Source of the DNA: JAYZDB01 sp036338025
GTDB lineage: Bacteria > Planctomycetota > UBA1135 > UBA2386
DNA: 18,777 bases
Reading direction: 5' to 3'
Assembly (NCBI GenBank): GCA_036338025.1
Contig: JAYZDB010000127.1
Location: 1-18,777, forward strand
The notes beneath the pieces are model-generated. The model saw nothing but the letters and a program-made list of their open reading frames with translations, searched no databases and was not told where the DNA came from. The position numbers and the translations under genes are program-made. The first letter of the stretch is position 1. Each line of letters begins with the position of its first letter. Shown here piece after piece: positions 7,588 through 15,203 of the stretch.

Positions 7588-9539
7588 AACTGCTGCCCAG
7601 CCTGTTCCTGTGGTTCCCGGTCATCCTGCCTGGTGGGGTGATGACCACGGTTGTTCACGCGCAGGATGCAGTGGAGATCATTGGGCAGAAGCCGTTCCAA
7701 CGCGGTACCCCGAGTGAAGGCTGGGGCGAGGTGGAATTTTCGGTCACCTGTGTCAGGGAAGAGACGCAGCAGTTCTTCAACCAGGGGCTGGCCCAGCTGC
7801 ATACCCACTCGTATTTCGAGGCGGAGCGCAGTTTTCGCGGGGTGGTGTTCACCGAGCCTGACTGCGCGATGGGGTACTGGGGCATGGCCATGGCCAACAT
7901 CCACAACCCGGACCGTGCCTCGATGTTCCTGGATCGCGCGGTGCTGCATCGCGAGCGGACCAGTGCGACGGAGCGCTTGTTCCTCGATGCGCTGTTGCGC
8001 TACTACGAGACTACGGTGGCGGGTGCCAAGGTCCGAAACAAGGCCCTGGCTGAGCAGAAGGGCTGGCCGACTGTACCAAAGCGCAAGTTCTCGAAGCCGC
8101 TTCGCTCCAGGTCCGTGCGTCTTGCCCGGGACTACGCCGCGATTGTCGAGAAGCATCCTCGCAATCTTGATGGCCTCGCTCTGCTGGCGAATCGACGCCT
8201 CATGGATCTCCCGCGTACCGCCCCCGCGTCTCAAGCGGAGAAGATCGATGCCATCCTCGACACTCTACTGCAGCTCAACCGTCGTCACCCCGCGCACTTC
8301 TATCGCTTGAAGCTCTGGGAAGTACGCGATCCAGCTCGAGCTGCAAAGTCGATGACTTTCGCCATGGTCGCATCGCCAGCCAGTCGGAACATCTGGCATC
8401 TTACAGGTCGAATCCAGGCACGCTTGGGCCAGTACCGGGCGTCTGCGACCTACTTTGAATCTGCGGCGCGCGTCGATCATGCTCGGATGGTTACGTATCG
8501 AGCGCTGCCGTTCGAGGTGCATGGCTACGGGCGCAACCTCGGCCAACTCTGTGAGAGCCTCATCCACCTCGGACATGGCAAGGACGCCCTGGCATTCGCC
8601 CGCTACATGCTGTCTCTGCCTCGACATCCGAGCAGCAACCGACTCACCGATCCCGACAGCATTGCGCATCGCGGAGCCGTGCAACTGGCCAGGGTGTGTC
8701 AGGCATGGGGTTTTGACCTGGAGCAGGTCTTGCGGGATGTTGATTCGAGCGCCCATTCGATCGCGAAAAGTGCCGAGGCATTCGATTCGACCGATCCGGG
8801 TCCGGCTGGAGGGCGCAGTGCGCCGGCGCTGGTCCGCCGTGTTCACCGTCTGTACGACAGCGGAGATCGGGACGCTGCCCGCCGTGAGTTCGAACGTCTG
8901 CGGGGCGTTGCTGGCACCGCTGACCTCGACCTGCCGCTGTTGAAGGTCTTGGCGCCGATTGCCAAGGAGTTTGGATTTCCTGCTGACTGGCGGCAGCCGC
9001 CAAAGCAGCGTCCTGCCCTTTGGCCGGTGCAAGAACTGGCGCAACTCGGCCCGCGGTTCTGGCGCCCCTGGATTCCACGGAATTTTGAACTCACTTCACG
9101 CGAGGGGCCGAAGGTGCGTCACTCGGAGCTTCGTGGTCGTGCCCACGTCTTGGTGTTCTTCATTGGCAATGGCTGTTGTTTGACCTGTGTCGCTCAGCTG
9201 CATCTCTTCAACGCGGCAGCTGATGACTACAAAGCTGAGAATATTGATGTCGCTGCGATCAGTTTCCACAGTGCTGCTGATATCCGCGCCAGCATGAACA
9301 AGATGGGGGACCAGGGCTTTCCATTCCGTCTGCTTGCCGATCCGCAGATGCGGACCTGGTATGAGTGGTCGACGGTCGACGGCCACGACCACGCTCCATT
9401 GCATGGGACCTTCCTGTTGGATGAACTGGGTCGCGTCCGCTGGAAGCAGATCGCTGATCATCCATTTGAAGATGCCGAGTGGCTCCTCGGAGAAGCCAGG
9501 CGGCTGTTGGGCCGAAAGGGTGGCCGGTCAGTCCGCTAG
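7584..9539 (+). CDS. Exported helical-repeat protein with C-terminal redoxin (AhpC/TSA-like) domain
   Basis: 651 residues. The ATG at 7584 overlaps the multicopper oxidase stop (ATGA), and from there the protein opens with a signal peptide ending near V-H-A-Q. Residues about 55-450 are helical with TPR-like character (F-F-N-Q-G-L-A-Q-L-H, then A-E-R-S-F-R, and G-Y-W-G-M-A-M-A-N), a pattern seen in planctomycete and proteobacterial TPR proteins. Residues about 505-645 form a thioredoxin-fold peroxiredoxin-like domain with a Cys-rich active site, G-N-G-C531-C532-L-T-C535, where C532-x-x-C535 is the likely redox pair, and a late strand F-L-L-D-E-L-G-R-V-R-W. A partnership with the multicopper oxidase in envelope redox chemistry is inferred from the overlap. 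The stop interleaves with the convergent ThuA-DUF1080 stop. Confidence 0.87.
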   Translation: MKLLPSLFLWFPVILPGGVMTTVVHAQDAVEIIGQKPFQRGTPSEGWGEVEFSVTCVREETQQFFNQGLAQLHTHSYFEAERSFRGVVFTEPDCAMGYWGMAMANIHNPDRASMFLDRAVLHRERTSATERLFLDALLRYYETTVAGAKVRNKALAEQKGWPTVPKRKFSKPLRSRSVRLARDYAAIVEKHPRNLDGLALLANRRLMDLPRTAPASQAEKIDAILDTLLQLNRRHPAHFYRLKLWEVRDPARAAKSMTFAMVASPASRNIWHLTGRIQARLGQYRASATYFESAARVDHARMVTYRALPFEVHGYGRNLGQLCESLIHLGHGKDALAFARYMLSLPRHPSSNRLTDPDSIAHRGAVQLARVCQAWGFDLEQVLRDVDSSAHSIAKSAEAFDSTDPGPAGGRSAPALVRRVHRLYDSGDRDAARREFERLRGVAGTADLDLPLLKVLAPIAKEFGFPADWRQPPKQRPALWPVQELAQLGPRFWRPWIPRNFELTSREGPKVRHSELRGRAHVLVFFIGNGCCLTCVAQLHLFNAAADDYKAENIDVAAISFHSAADIRASMNKMGDQGFPFRLLADPQMRTWYEWSTVDGHDHAPLHGTFLLDELGRVRWKQIADHPFEDAEWLLGEARRLLGRKGGRSVR

Positions 9540-10978
9540 TCCTTCAACTCGCGGATGCGGATGCTCCGATACCACACCTCGCCGCCGTGGTCTTGGAACG
9601 CGATGTGCCCATTCGGGTGCGTTCCAAACTCCGGCCAACGCTTGAACTTGCTGCCGGCGATCTTCGCCTTCCAGTCAGCGTCCCCATAGCTGCAGTCCAC
9701 GACCTTCATGCCGTTGACCCAGTGCTTGACGCGGCCCTTGCTGATCATGATACGTCCCGTGTTGAACGCGCCGTGCGGGAGGACCTGCTTGCCCTTCGGG
9801 GTCGGTACCAGGTCGTACAAGGCGCCTGCCTTGTGCTTGTTCCCGGCCCGGTTGGATGCGTCGTCGAGGATCTGGTACTCGGGTCCGGTCGTATAGCTGG
9901 CGCCCTTGGTCTCCTGGATCCGGTAGATGACCCCGCTGTTGGTGCCCTTGGCGACCCGCCATTCGAAGCGCAGGTCGAAGTTGCCGTACTGCTCGGTCGT
10001 CATGATGTCCCCGCCGCGGGTACGATTTGGCAGTACCAGGCTGCCCTGCTTGACGGTCCAGCCGGTGGTCTGCTCGGCGGTCTTCTTGTAGGCGCGCCAA
10101 CCGGTGAGGTCGCGCCCGTTGAAGATCATCTTGAAGCCCTGGCCCTTCTCCTTGGTGGAGAGGAAGTTGGGTGGTTGTGCCGGCAAGGTGACCTGACCGG
10201 TCGCAGCCCACTCTGTGCCGCGGGCGATCAACTGCCGGAACTGCGGATCGGCATGCGATGCCCGGGTGTTGAGTGCCCGGCGCCAGACGTGGCCGAGTGG
10301 GGTGTGAAACACCCGGCCCTTGCCGTACTTCTTGACCAGGATCATCGGCTCGTCCTTGCCGGTACCACCTGACTTCTTGCTTGAGTGAGCCGTTGCAAGG
10401 ACCCGGTAGTCGGTGTTTTGGGCGTTGACGAGCCGGTGATACAACTCGTCCGGGTGGTTGCGCATGTCGGGCATGCCTTTGGTGAGCGGGTGCTTGCGGT
10501 CCTTGACCGTCACGTCGAAGGCGTGGAATCGGCCGTGTCCGGTTCCCTTGCGCCACAGCAGGGCGACCATCTCCTCGTACTCCTTCCAACCATTGAAGGC
10601 GTTGTTGGCGGCGTGCACGATGGCTACGCCGGTGCCTCCGCGTACTGCGGCCAGGAAGTTGGCTTCGGCGTCAGCTCCCCATCGTGGGCCGTTGTAGTCC
10701 AGGACGAAGGCCTGGTACTGCTTCAGTTTGTCGGCGTCGGCCAGAGCTTCTTGGGGCTTGTTGGTGACTGTGACTTCGAAGCGTCCGCTCTCCTTGAGGA
10801 TCCTTTGCAAGGAAGGGGTGGTCCACGCCCAGTCGTGGTTGTTGGCACCACCGATCAGTAGGACACCGATTCGCCGGTCGCTTGACCTGGTCCCGGCGGT
10901 TGGATCGGCGTCCTGGGCGCAGCTTGAAGAGGTAAGCACCGCGATTGCGGTGAAGACGGCGAAGGAGGATCTGATCAT
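9536..10978 (-). CDS. ThuA-like domain fused to 3-keto-disaccharide hydrolase (DUF1080) domain, exported
   Basis: 480 residues from the ATG at 10978, with a signal peptide ending near S-C-A-Q (about residue 21). Residues about 36-262 form a ThuA-like class I glutamine amidotransferase fold (G-V-L-L-I-G-G-A-N-N-H-D, V-A-I-V-H-A-A-N-N-A-F, G-R-V-F-H-T-P-L-G-H). Residues about 280-478 are DUF1080: F-N-G-R-D-L-T-G-W (286-294), N-S-G-V-I-Y-R (347-353), E-Y-Q-I-L-D-D (367-373), H-W-V-N-G (419-423) and a closing G-H-I-A-F-Q-D-H-G strand. DUF1080 is a concanavalin-like sandwich fold linked to 3-keto-glycoside cleavage, and ThuA to trehalose/disaccharide 3-keto metabolism, so extracytoplasmic sugar breakdown is the expected role. 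The substrate is not readable. No Shine-Dalgarno is visible. Confidence 0.92.
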   Translation of the reverse strand: MIRSSFAVFTAIAVLTSSSCAQDADPTAGTRSSDRRIGVLLIGGANNHDWAWTTPSLQRILKESGRFEVTVTNKPQEALADADKLKQYQAFVLDYNGPRWGADAEANFLAAVRGGTGVAIVHAANNAFNGWKEYEEMVALLWRKGTGHGRFHAFDVTVKDRKHPLTKGMPDMRNHPDELYHRLVNAQNTDYRVLATAHSSKKSGGTGKDEPMILVKKYGKGRVFHTPLGHVWRRALNTRASHADPQFRQLIARGTEWAATGQVTLPAQPPNFLSTKEKGQGFKMIFNGRDLTGWRAYKKTAEQTTGWTVKQGSLVLPNRTRGGDIMTTEQYGNFDLRFEWRVAKGTNSGVIYRIQETKGASYTTGPEYQILDDASNRAGNKHKAGALYDLVPTPKGKQVLPHGAFNTGRIMISKGRVKHWVNGMKVVDCSYGDADWKAKIAGSKFKRWPEFGTHPNGHIAFQDHGGEVWYRSIRIRELKD

Positions 10979-11044
10979 CGCAGTTGGGAGGTGGGGGGGA
11001 GGTCTCGGGAGTCGGAAGGCTACTGGTCAGTCTGCGCCAGGCCA

Positions 11045-11059
11045 AGTTCGGTCCGAACT
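11045..11059. repeat. Short perfect inverted repeat downstream of the FGE-fold ORF
   Basis: AGTTCGGTCCGAACT is a near-perfect palindrome (7-bp arms around one central base; as RNA, a 6-bp stem with a 3-nt loop). It lies 25 bp past the stop of the FGE-fold ORF and about 65 bp upstream of the ThuA-DUF1080 start on the same strand. There is no U-run after it, so it is not a canonical terminator; it could be an operator or a chance palindrome. Confidence 0.3.
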
Positions 11060-11084
11060 GCCGACGCCGGGAGGCGTGCGATAC

Positions 11085-12203
11085 CTACCTCATGAGTTTT
11101 CGGGACGGACGCAGGCCGAGGGTGTGGGATCGGAAATCGGCCGGACGTGAGGCTCTGGCCGTGGTGCGGGCGGCCATTGGGATGTCCAGGAAGCTACCGC
11201 CGCGCACGACACGCCGCTCGCTCTTGCTGCGGCGTTCACCGGTGCCCGGTGTAGTCGGGAGACGGTAGTCTCCGAAGCGGTCCAGGCACCACTCGGCGAG
11301 ATTGCCGTGCATGTCGAAAAAGCCGAAGTCATTCGTGGTCAAGGCGCCGACGCGGCTGCGCCCGGGGCTGCCGTCGGACCAGAGACTGGGATGGAAACCG
11401 CTCGGCGGCGGATACTGCTCCTGCGCTTTGGCATCGAAGAGGTTGGCATGCCCGCGCAAGTCTGCGAGCCGGTCACCTGTGCTCCAATGTCGGCGGTGTC
11501 CGGCCCGGCAGGCGTGTTCCCACTGAGCTTCTGTTGGAAGTACGAGTCCGTGTACGTCGAGTAGTCGAGTGGTCTCCAGGAAGGTCAGCCCGTGGATCGG
11601 CAGTCGCGGGTGCTGCGTATCCGATTCTCGGCTCGATTTCCGTACTGGGTTTGTGGACCCGACGATCCTCCTGTACTGACCGGTCGTCAACTCGTGACGA
11701 GCCAGGAAGAACGGTTCAAGCCCGATCTCGTGCACGCCGACTTCGTTCTTGTACCAACGTGTCAGGTGCTTGAGTTCGGTGACCGTCGGCTGTTTGCCAG
11801 CAAGGTCGCTGATTTCGAGGGAATCCTCGGCGTTGCGTCCCATGGCGAATCGACCGCCTGGCACCAGCACGAACAGGATTCCGGGGTGATCCGTTACTTC
11901 AGAGGAGGATCCGGCGCCGTGGCTGGGGACCGGAAGGTGCTTCGGCAGCATCTCGGAGTTTGGATCCCATGCGGATCGTAAGTGGTAGAACTCCCACAAC
12001 CTGGTTTTGGGATTCATGCCGATCGGCACCAGACCCAGTTGTGGTTGCAAGTCATCGATGGGGTAGCGAGCGTATAGCTGGCTGGCGCGACGGCCATCGG
12101 CAGCCTTGATGGCGGTTCTTGCCTCTGCCCAGCTGGCCTGTGCGTTGGGATGCGCCTCCGTCAGCTTCCCGATTACCCGTGCCCACTGCAGACGACTGCG
12201 CAT
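11085..12203 (-). CDS. FGE/SUMF-fold protein, probably the C-terminal part of a split kinase-FGE fusion
   Basis: 372 residues if started at the ATG at 12203; the frame is open back to the kinase stop at 12270-12272, so another 22 codons with coding-like GC-rich third positions precede this ATG. Residues about 1-100 match the linker of planctomycete kinase-FGE fusions (P-Q-L-G-L-V-P-I-G, then L-W-E-F-Y-H-L). Residues about 108-366 are the FGE/sulfatase-modifying-factor fold: L-V-P-G-G-R-F-A-M-G, L-P-T-E-A-Q-W-E-H-A-C-R-A-G, F-F-D-M-H-G-N-L-A-E-W and R-V-V-R-G-G-S-F, ending G-L-R-P-S-R. The cysteine pair that makes formylglycine in true FGE is missing from the final segment, so a structural or ligand-binding role is more likely. 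A GGAGG lies 13 nt before the ATG and could allow separate initiation. It lies just downstream of the kinase in the same frame. Confidence 0.8.
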   Translation of the reverse strand: MRSRLQWARVIGKLTEAHPNAQASWAEARTAIKAADGRRASQLYARYPIDDLQPQLGLVPIGMNPKTRLWEFYHLRSAWDPNSEMLPKHLPVPSHGAGSSSEVTDHPGILFVLVPGGRFAMGRNAEDSLEISDLAGKQPTVTELKHLTRWYKNEVGVHEIGLEPFFLARHELTTGQYRRIVGSTNPVRKSSRESDTQHPRLPIHGLTFLETTRLLDVHGLVLPTEAQWEHACRAGHRRHWSTGDRLADLRGHANLFDAKAQEQYPPPSGFHPSLWSDGSPGRSRVGALTTNDFGFFDMHGNLAEWCLDRFGDYRLPTTPGTGERRSKSERRVVRGGSFLDIPMAARTTARASRPADFRSHTLGLRPSRKLMR

Positions 12204-12216
12204 TTCAGTGAGCAGG

Positions 12217-12221
12217 CCTCC
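12217..12221 (-). promoter_or_regulatory. Possible ribosome binding site for the FGE-fold ORF
   Basis: GGAGG on the minus strand, 13 nt upstream of the ATG at 12203 and downstream of the kinase TAA. The spacing is longer than ideal, and these bases also read as coding in the presumed ancestral fused frame (P-G-G-L), so it may be coincidental. If used, it would let ribosomes start the FGE-fold part separately after terminating on the kinase. Confidence 0.3.
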
Positions 12222-12269
12222 GGGTTCCGTCCAGGACGAGAGGTCGTGGGCTGTGGCGAGCAGGCTGCG

Positions 12270-14489
12270 TTACAGGTCCGGGTCTGCGGGTTCCACGAGG
12301 ATCTCGGCGGGGCGGGTGGGACCGGTGCGCTCCAACCGGTCGAGGTCGGCGTGTGCTGCCGCCAGTGTTTCGTGGACGGTCCCGATTGCGTTGCGCAGTG
12401 CCTGAAGGTCGTTGCGGTAGTCGACTTTTTCGTCGAAGGGCGCTGCTTGCAGTGCTGTCTGGCTGGTGGAGAGGGCGTCGGTGTGACGGCCGTTGGCAAA
12501 CAGAGCCCAGGCCAGGGTTCGCTGTGAGCGATGGATCCGCCTTTCGGGGGCCAACTCGACTGCTCGCCGGGCGAGCGCCAGGCCGAGACCTTCCTTGCCG
12601 TAGGCCGAGGCGGTTCGTTGTGGATCGACCAAGGGCCAGGCCTCAGCGTCGCAGCGTGCAGCGCTTCCGGCGACGTCGTAGAGGATTGCGCTCTCGGCTA
12701 CCTGCAGCGTTCCGCTGGCGATGTTGGCGGCGCGCTGTAGAGCAACGGCGCGGCGAATACCGTCGAGATACTCCTTGTCACTACCGGTTCGGACCTTGGC
12801 TTCCAGGGTGCGGCGCAGCAGGTGCACCCGCGCAAGAGACGCGACCAGCGAGTTGCCGTCCTCCTGCCATTGCTCGAGGGTCGGCGCCATTGCGGGCTGG
12901 GCTGGGTGGAGCGATGCAGCTAGTTGACGCATGCTGCGCCGCTTCGCATCGAGAACGAAGAACGCGCTTCGCATGGCAGCTTCGTTGAATGCTCTCGATA
13001 CCCGGTCGTAGTGGGCGAACAGTGCTTGTACCTCCGCGGTTTTGGAATCGACATGACCTTGGAGCCTGTCCGTGGTGGATTCCAGGCGAGCATCTGCCTG
13101 GTCGACCCTTGTCTGCAGCTTGGTGGCGAGAGCCTGCTGCTTGAGTGCCTCGGCTTTCCAACCCTCAGCGTTGGTGAATTCCTCGTCTGCGCGGGTGGAT
13201 TCCTGGTACGCCTCGTATGCGTAGATCCACACCAGCACCGCACAGGCTAGACCGACCGCGAACAAGATCGCGCCGGCGGCGAAGTGGATCCGGTACTTGC
13301 GGATCAGTCGGCTCAGCCGGTAGGTGCTACTACCAGGCCCAGCGATGACCGGCTCCCCGTGCATGTAGTGATTCAGGTCGACGGCCATCGCCATCGCGGA
13401 CTCGTAGCGATCCTCGGGGTCCTTTTCGAGCGCCCGCATCACGATCCAGTCGAGTTCACCCTGCAGGTTCTTTCGAAGTGCGCCGGCCGATAGCCGACGT
13501 TTCTTGGCCCTGCCGGCGGCAACGTCGGTGCTGGACGAGATGCGAGAGCTCGGGCGTTCTGGTTCCTCTTCACGAATGATGCGGTACATCTCGAGGAGGC
13601 CCACCCGCTTGGGGTCGAGGTTGTGGAACGGCACTTCGCCGGTCAGCAACTGGTACAGCAGGACACCGAGTGAGTAGACGTCGGTGCGGGTATCGATGTC
13701 CTCGGCGCGACCTTCGGCCTGCTCCGGTGACATGTATGCCGGCGTGCCGATGATCCGACCTTGCTGGGTATAGAGGCTCTGTTCGATGGCCTTGCGATCG
13801 GTTGCCCGTGCTAGACCAAAGTCGATGATCTTGACGACGATCTGCCCGTCGCTCAGGGACACCAAGATGTTGGCGGGCTTCAGGTCGCGGTGCAGGACGG
13901 ACTTCTGGTGGGCGTGCTGGACCCCGAGGCAGAGTTTTTGGAAGACCTGGATGCGAGCCTTCAGCGAGAGATTGTACAGATCGCAAAAGTCGGTGATGGG
14001 AATGCCATCGACCAGTTCCATCACGAAGTACGGTTGGCCCTGCTCGTTGACGCCAGCGTCGTAGACTTTGGCGATCGAGGGGTGGTTCATCAGCGCCAAG
14101 GCCTGACGTTCGGTCTCGAAGCGGGCCAGCACGTCTTCCGTATCCATGCCGAGCTTGATGACCTTGATAGCGACCTCGCGCTCGACGGGCTCACGCTGCT
14201 CGGCGAGGTACACGATGCCCATCCCACCTTCGCCCAGGGTGCCGATGACCCGGTAGTGGTCGATCCACTCGGGGTGCTTCGTCAGGCTTTTCTGACGGCC
14301 GCCTTCGGGTGTCGGAAGAGACACCGTCTCCGACATGATGTTCTCGAGAACATCACGCAGGTCTTCGTTCTCTGCCAGGAACTTGTCGATGTCCTCAGCC
14401 TCACCGGTGGCCTGTCGCGAACGAAATTTCTGCAACTGGGAGACGGCGCGGTCTCGGGGGTCTCGGGGTGAGTCAGGGGAGGAGGGCAT
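12270..14489 (-). CDS. Membrane-anchored PknB-type Ser/Thr protein kinase
   Basis: 739 residues from the ATG at 14489. Residues 1-75 are a charged helical leader. The kinase domain (about 79-378) has all key elements: glycine loop G-E-G-G-M-G (86-91), V-A-I-K with Lys109, H-R-D-L-K-P-A-N (200-207, catalytic Asp202), D-F-G (223-225), G-T-P-A-Y-M-S-P-E (248-256) and D-V-Y-S-L-G-V (270-276), so it should be active. One membrane segment at about 402-424 is followed by a coiled coil (about 427-520) and helical repeats with TPR-like pieces (near 610-720), presumably outside the cytoplasm. The protein ends E-P-A-D-P-D-L at TAA (12270-12272), after which the same frame continues as FGE-fold sequence. 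Homologous planctomycete proteins usually carry the FGE domain on the same chain, so this copy appears truncated by one codon. No strong Shine-Dalgarno is visible. Confidence 0.92.
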   Translation of the reverse strand: MPSSPDSPRDPRDRAVSQLQKFRSRQATGEAEDIDKFLAENEDLRDVLENIMSETVSLPTPEGGRQKSLTKHPEWIDHYRVIGTLGEGGMGIVYLAEQREPVEREVAIKVIKLGMDTEDVLARFETERQALALMNHPSIAKVYDAGVNEQGQPYFVMELVDGIPITDFCDLYNLSLKARIQVFQKLCLGVQHAHQKSVLHRDLKPANILVSLSDGQIVVKIIDFGLARATDRKAIEQSLYTQQGRIIGTPAYMSPEQAEGRAEDIDTRTDVYSLGVLLYQLLTGEVPFHNLDPKRVGLLEMYRIIREEEPERPSSRISSSTDVAAGRAKKRRLSAGALRKNLQGELDWIVMRALEKDPEDRYESAMAMAVDLNHYMHGEPVIAGPGSSTYRLSRLIRKYRIHFAAGAILFAVGLACAVLVWIYAYEAYQESTRADEEFTNAEGWKAEALKQQALATKLQTRVDQADARLESTTDRLQGHVDSKTAEVQALFAHYDRVSRAFNEAAMRSAFFVLDAKRRSMRQLAASLHPAQPAMAPTLEQWQEDGNSLVASLARVHLLRRTLEAKVRTGSDKEYLDGIRRAVALQRAANIASGTLQVAESAILYDVAGSAARCDAEAWPLVDPQRTASAYGKEGLGLALARRAVELAPERRIHRSQRTLAWALFANGRHTDALSTSQTALQAAPFDEKVDYRNDLQALRNAIGTVHETLAAAHADLDRLERTGPTRPAEILVEPADPDL

Positions 14490-14631
14490 GACGGATGCGT
14501 GCAGGAATCATTGTTCCATGCTCCGTATTCCTGTCCAGGTCCGGAGGGCGACTAGTGCCCGGCAATTCGTGAAATCTGTCGGGTAGCCCAGTGACTTGAC
14601 CTGCCCAGGTGAGCGTTTATCTGCCGGAGTC

Positions 14632-14650
14632 GAGCCCTTGTCGTGGGCTC
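14632..14650 (-). terminator. Hairpin at the end of the peroxiredoxin gene, weak terminator candidate
   Basis: On the minus strand GAGCCC-ACGACAA-GGGCTC forms a perfect 6-bp stem with a 7-nt loop, its first base being the last base of the peroxiredoxin TAG stop. The sequence after it is GC-rich without a U-tract, so intrinsic termination is doubtful. It could protect the 3' end or slow the polymerase before the kinase gene 143 bp further on. Confidence 0.3.
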
Positions 14651-15198
14651 TACTTGCGCAACTTTGCGATGAGCTCGGCGAGGTCCTGGCCGTGCGCCAT
14701 CACGTTCACTTTCTTGGCCACGTGCCGTAGTACGCCTTTGTCGTCGATCACGAAGCTATGGCGGCGAGGGTAGCGGCGGCCACCGACACCGTACTTGGTC
14801 GCGACGCTGCCGTCCGGATCACTGAGGAGTTGGAAGTTGAGCTTTTGCATCTTGGCGAACTTCGCCTGGCTGGCGACGTCATCCATGCTGATGCCGTAGA
14901 CCTTCACGCTGAGCTTCCCGAACTTGGTCGCTGCGTCCCGCAGCGAGCAGACCTCTCTTGTTCAACCGGGCGTCATCGCCTTGGGGTAGAACGCGATGAC
15001 CGTCCAGTTCTTCGATTCACCGCCTACTTTCACCATCTTCCCGAGGTGATCGTTGAGGCGAAAGGCGGGCGCGGGCTTGCCGACCACTGCCGCGACAGTT
15101 GATGGCTTGGTCTGTTTGCCCTTGGTTCGTACCTGGGCTGGAGATTGAGCGGCGAGGGGCAACAGCAGCAGTGTGGCTGCGAGGAATCGGGTCGGCAC
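14650..15198 (-). CDS. Exported selenocysteine-containing peroxiredoxin (BCP/PrxQ type), UGA recoded at codon 79
   Basis: 182 residues if the in-frame TGA at 14962-14964 is read as selenocysteine; otherwise the gene is two fragments. The GTG at 15198 follows a perfect AAAGGAGG with 5-nt spacing and starts a signal peptide (hydrophobic core, then A-A-Q-S-P-A-Q, cleavage about residue 20). The peroxiredoxin motif P-x-x-x-T-x-x-C is P72-K-A-M-T76-P-G-U79, with the TGA at the peroxidatic position. Cys84 follows at +5, as the resolving cysteine does in BCP/PrxQ, and Arg146 in R-H-S-F-V-I-D fits the conserved active-site Arg. Length and all elements after the TGA (Y-G-I-S, L-L-S-D-P-D-G, Y-G-V) fit an intact family member ending at TAG (14650-14652). 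The expected role is thiol-dependent peroxide reduction outside the cytoplasm. The alternative is a Cys-to-stop mutation, made less likely by the SECIS-like hairpin. Confidence 0.8.
14928..14946 (-). promoter_or_regulatory. SECIS-like hairpin downstream of the in-frame UGA
   Basis: On the mRNA, UCGCUGC-GGGAC-GCAGCGA forms a perfect 7-bp stem with a 5-nt loop. The loop starts 23 nt after the UGA (22 nt between) and begins with G. As I recall the bacterial SECIS consensus, it asks for a stem of about 4-16 bp, a loop of 3-14 nt with G in the first two positions, and 16-37 nt from UGA to loop; all are met. A GG/CC pair may extend the stem below a 5-nt bulge. The hairpin lies within the coding sequence, as bacterial SECIS elements do. 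Confidence 0.65.
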
Positions 15199-15203
15199 GT
15201 GAG

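Noticed and set aside
12173..12499. A frameshift as the cause of the kinase/FGE break
   Set aside because: Codon-by-codon reading shows the kinase end and the FGE-fold sequence are in the same frame; only the TAA at 12270-12272 separates them. The overlapping 108-residue frame here is Pro/Thr/Ser-rich noise.
14962..14964. General reassignment of TGA as a sense codon
   Set aside because: TGA terminates three other well-supported genes here (ending at 346, 7587 and 18277), so only site-specific recoding fits.
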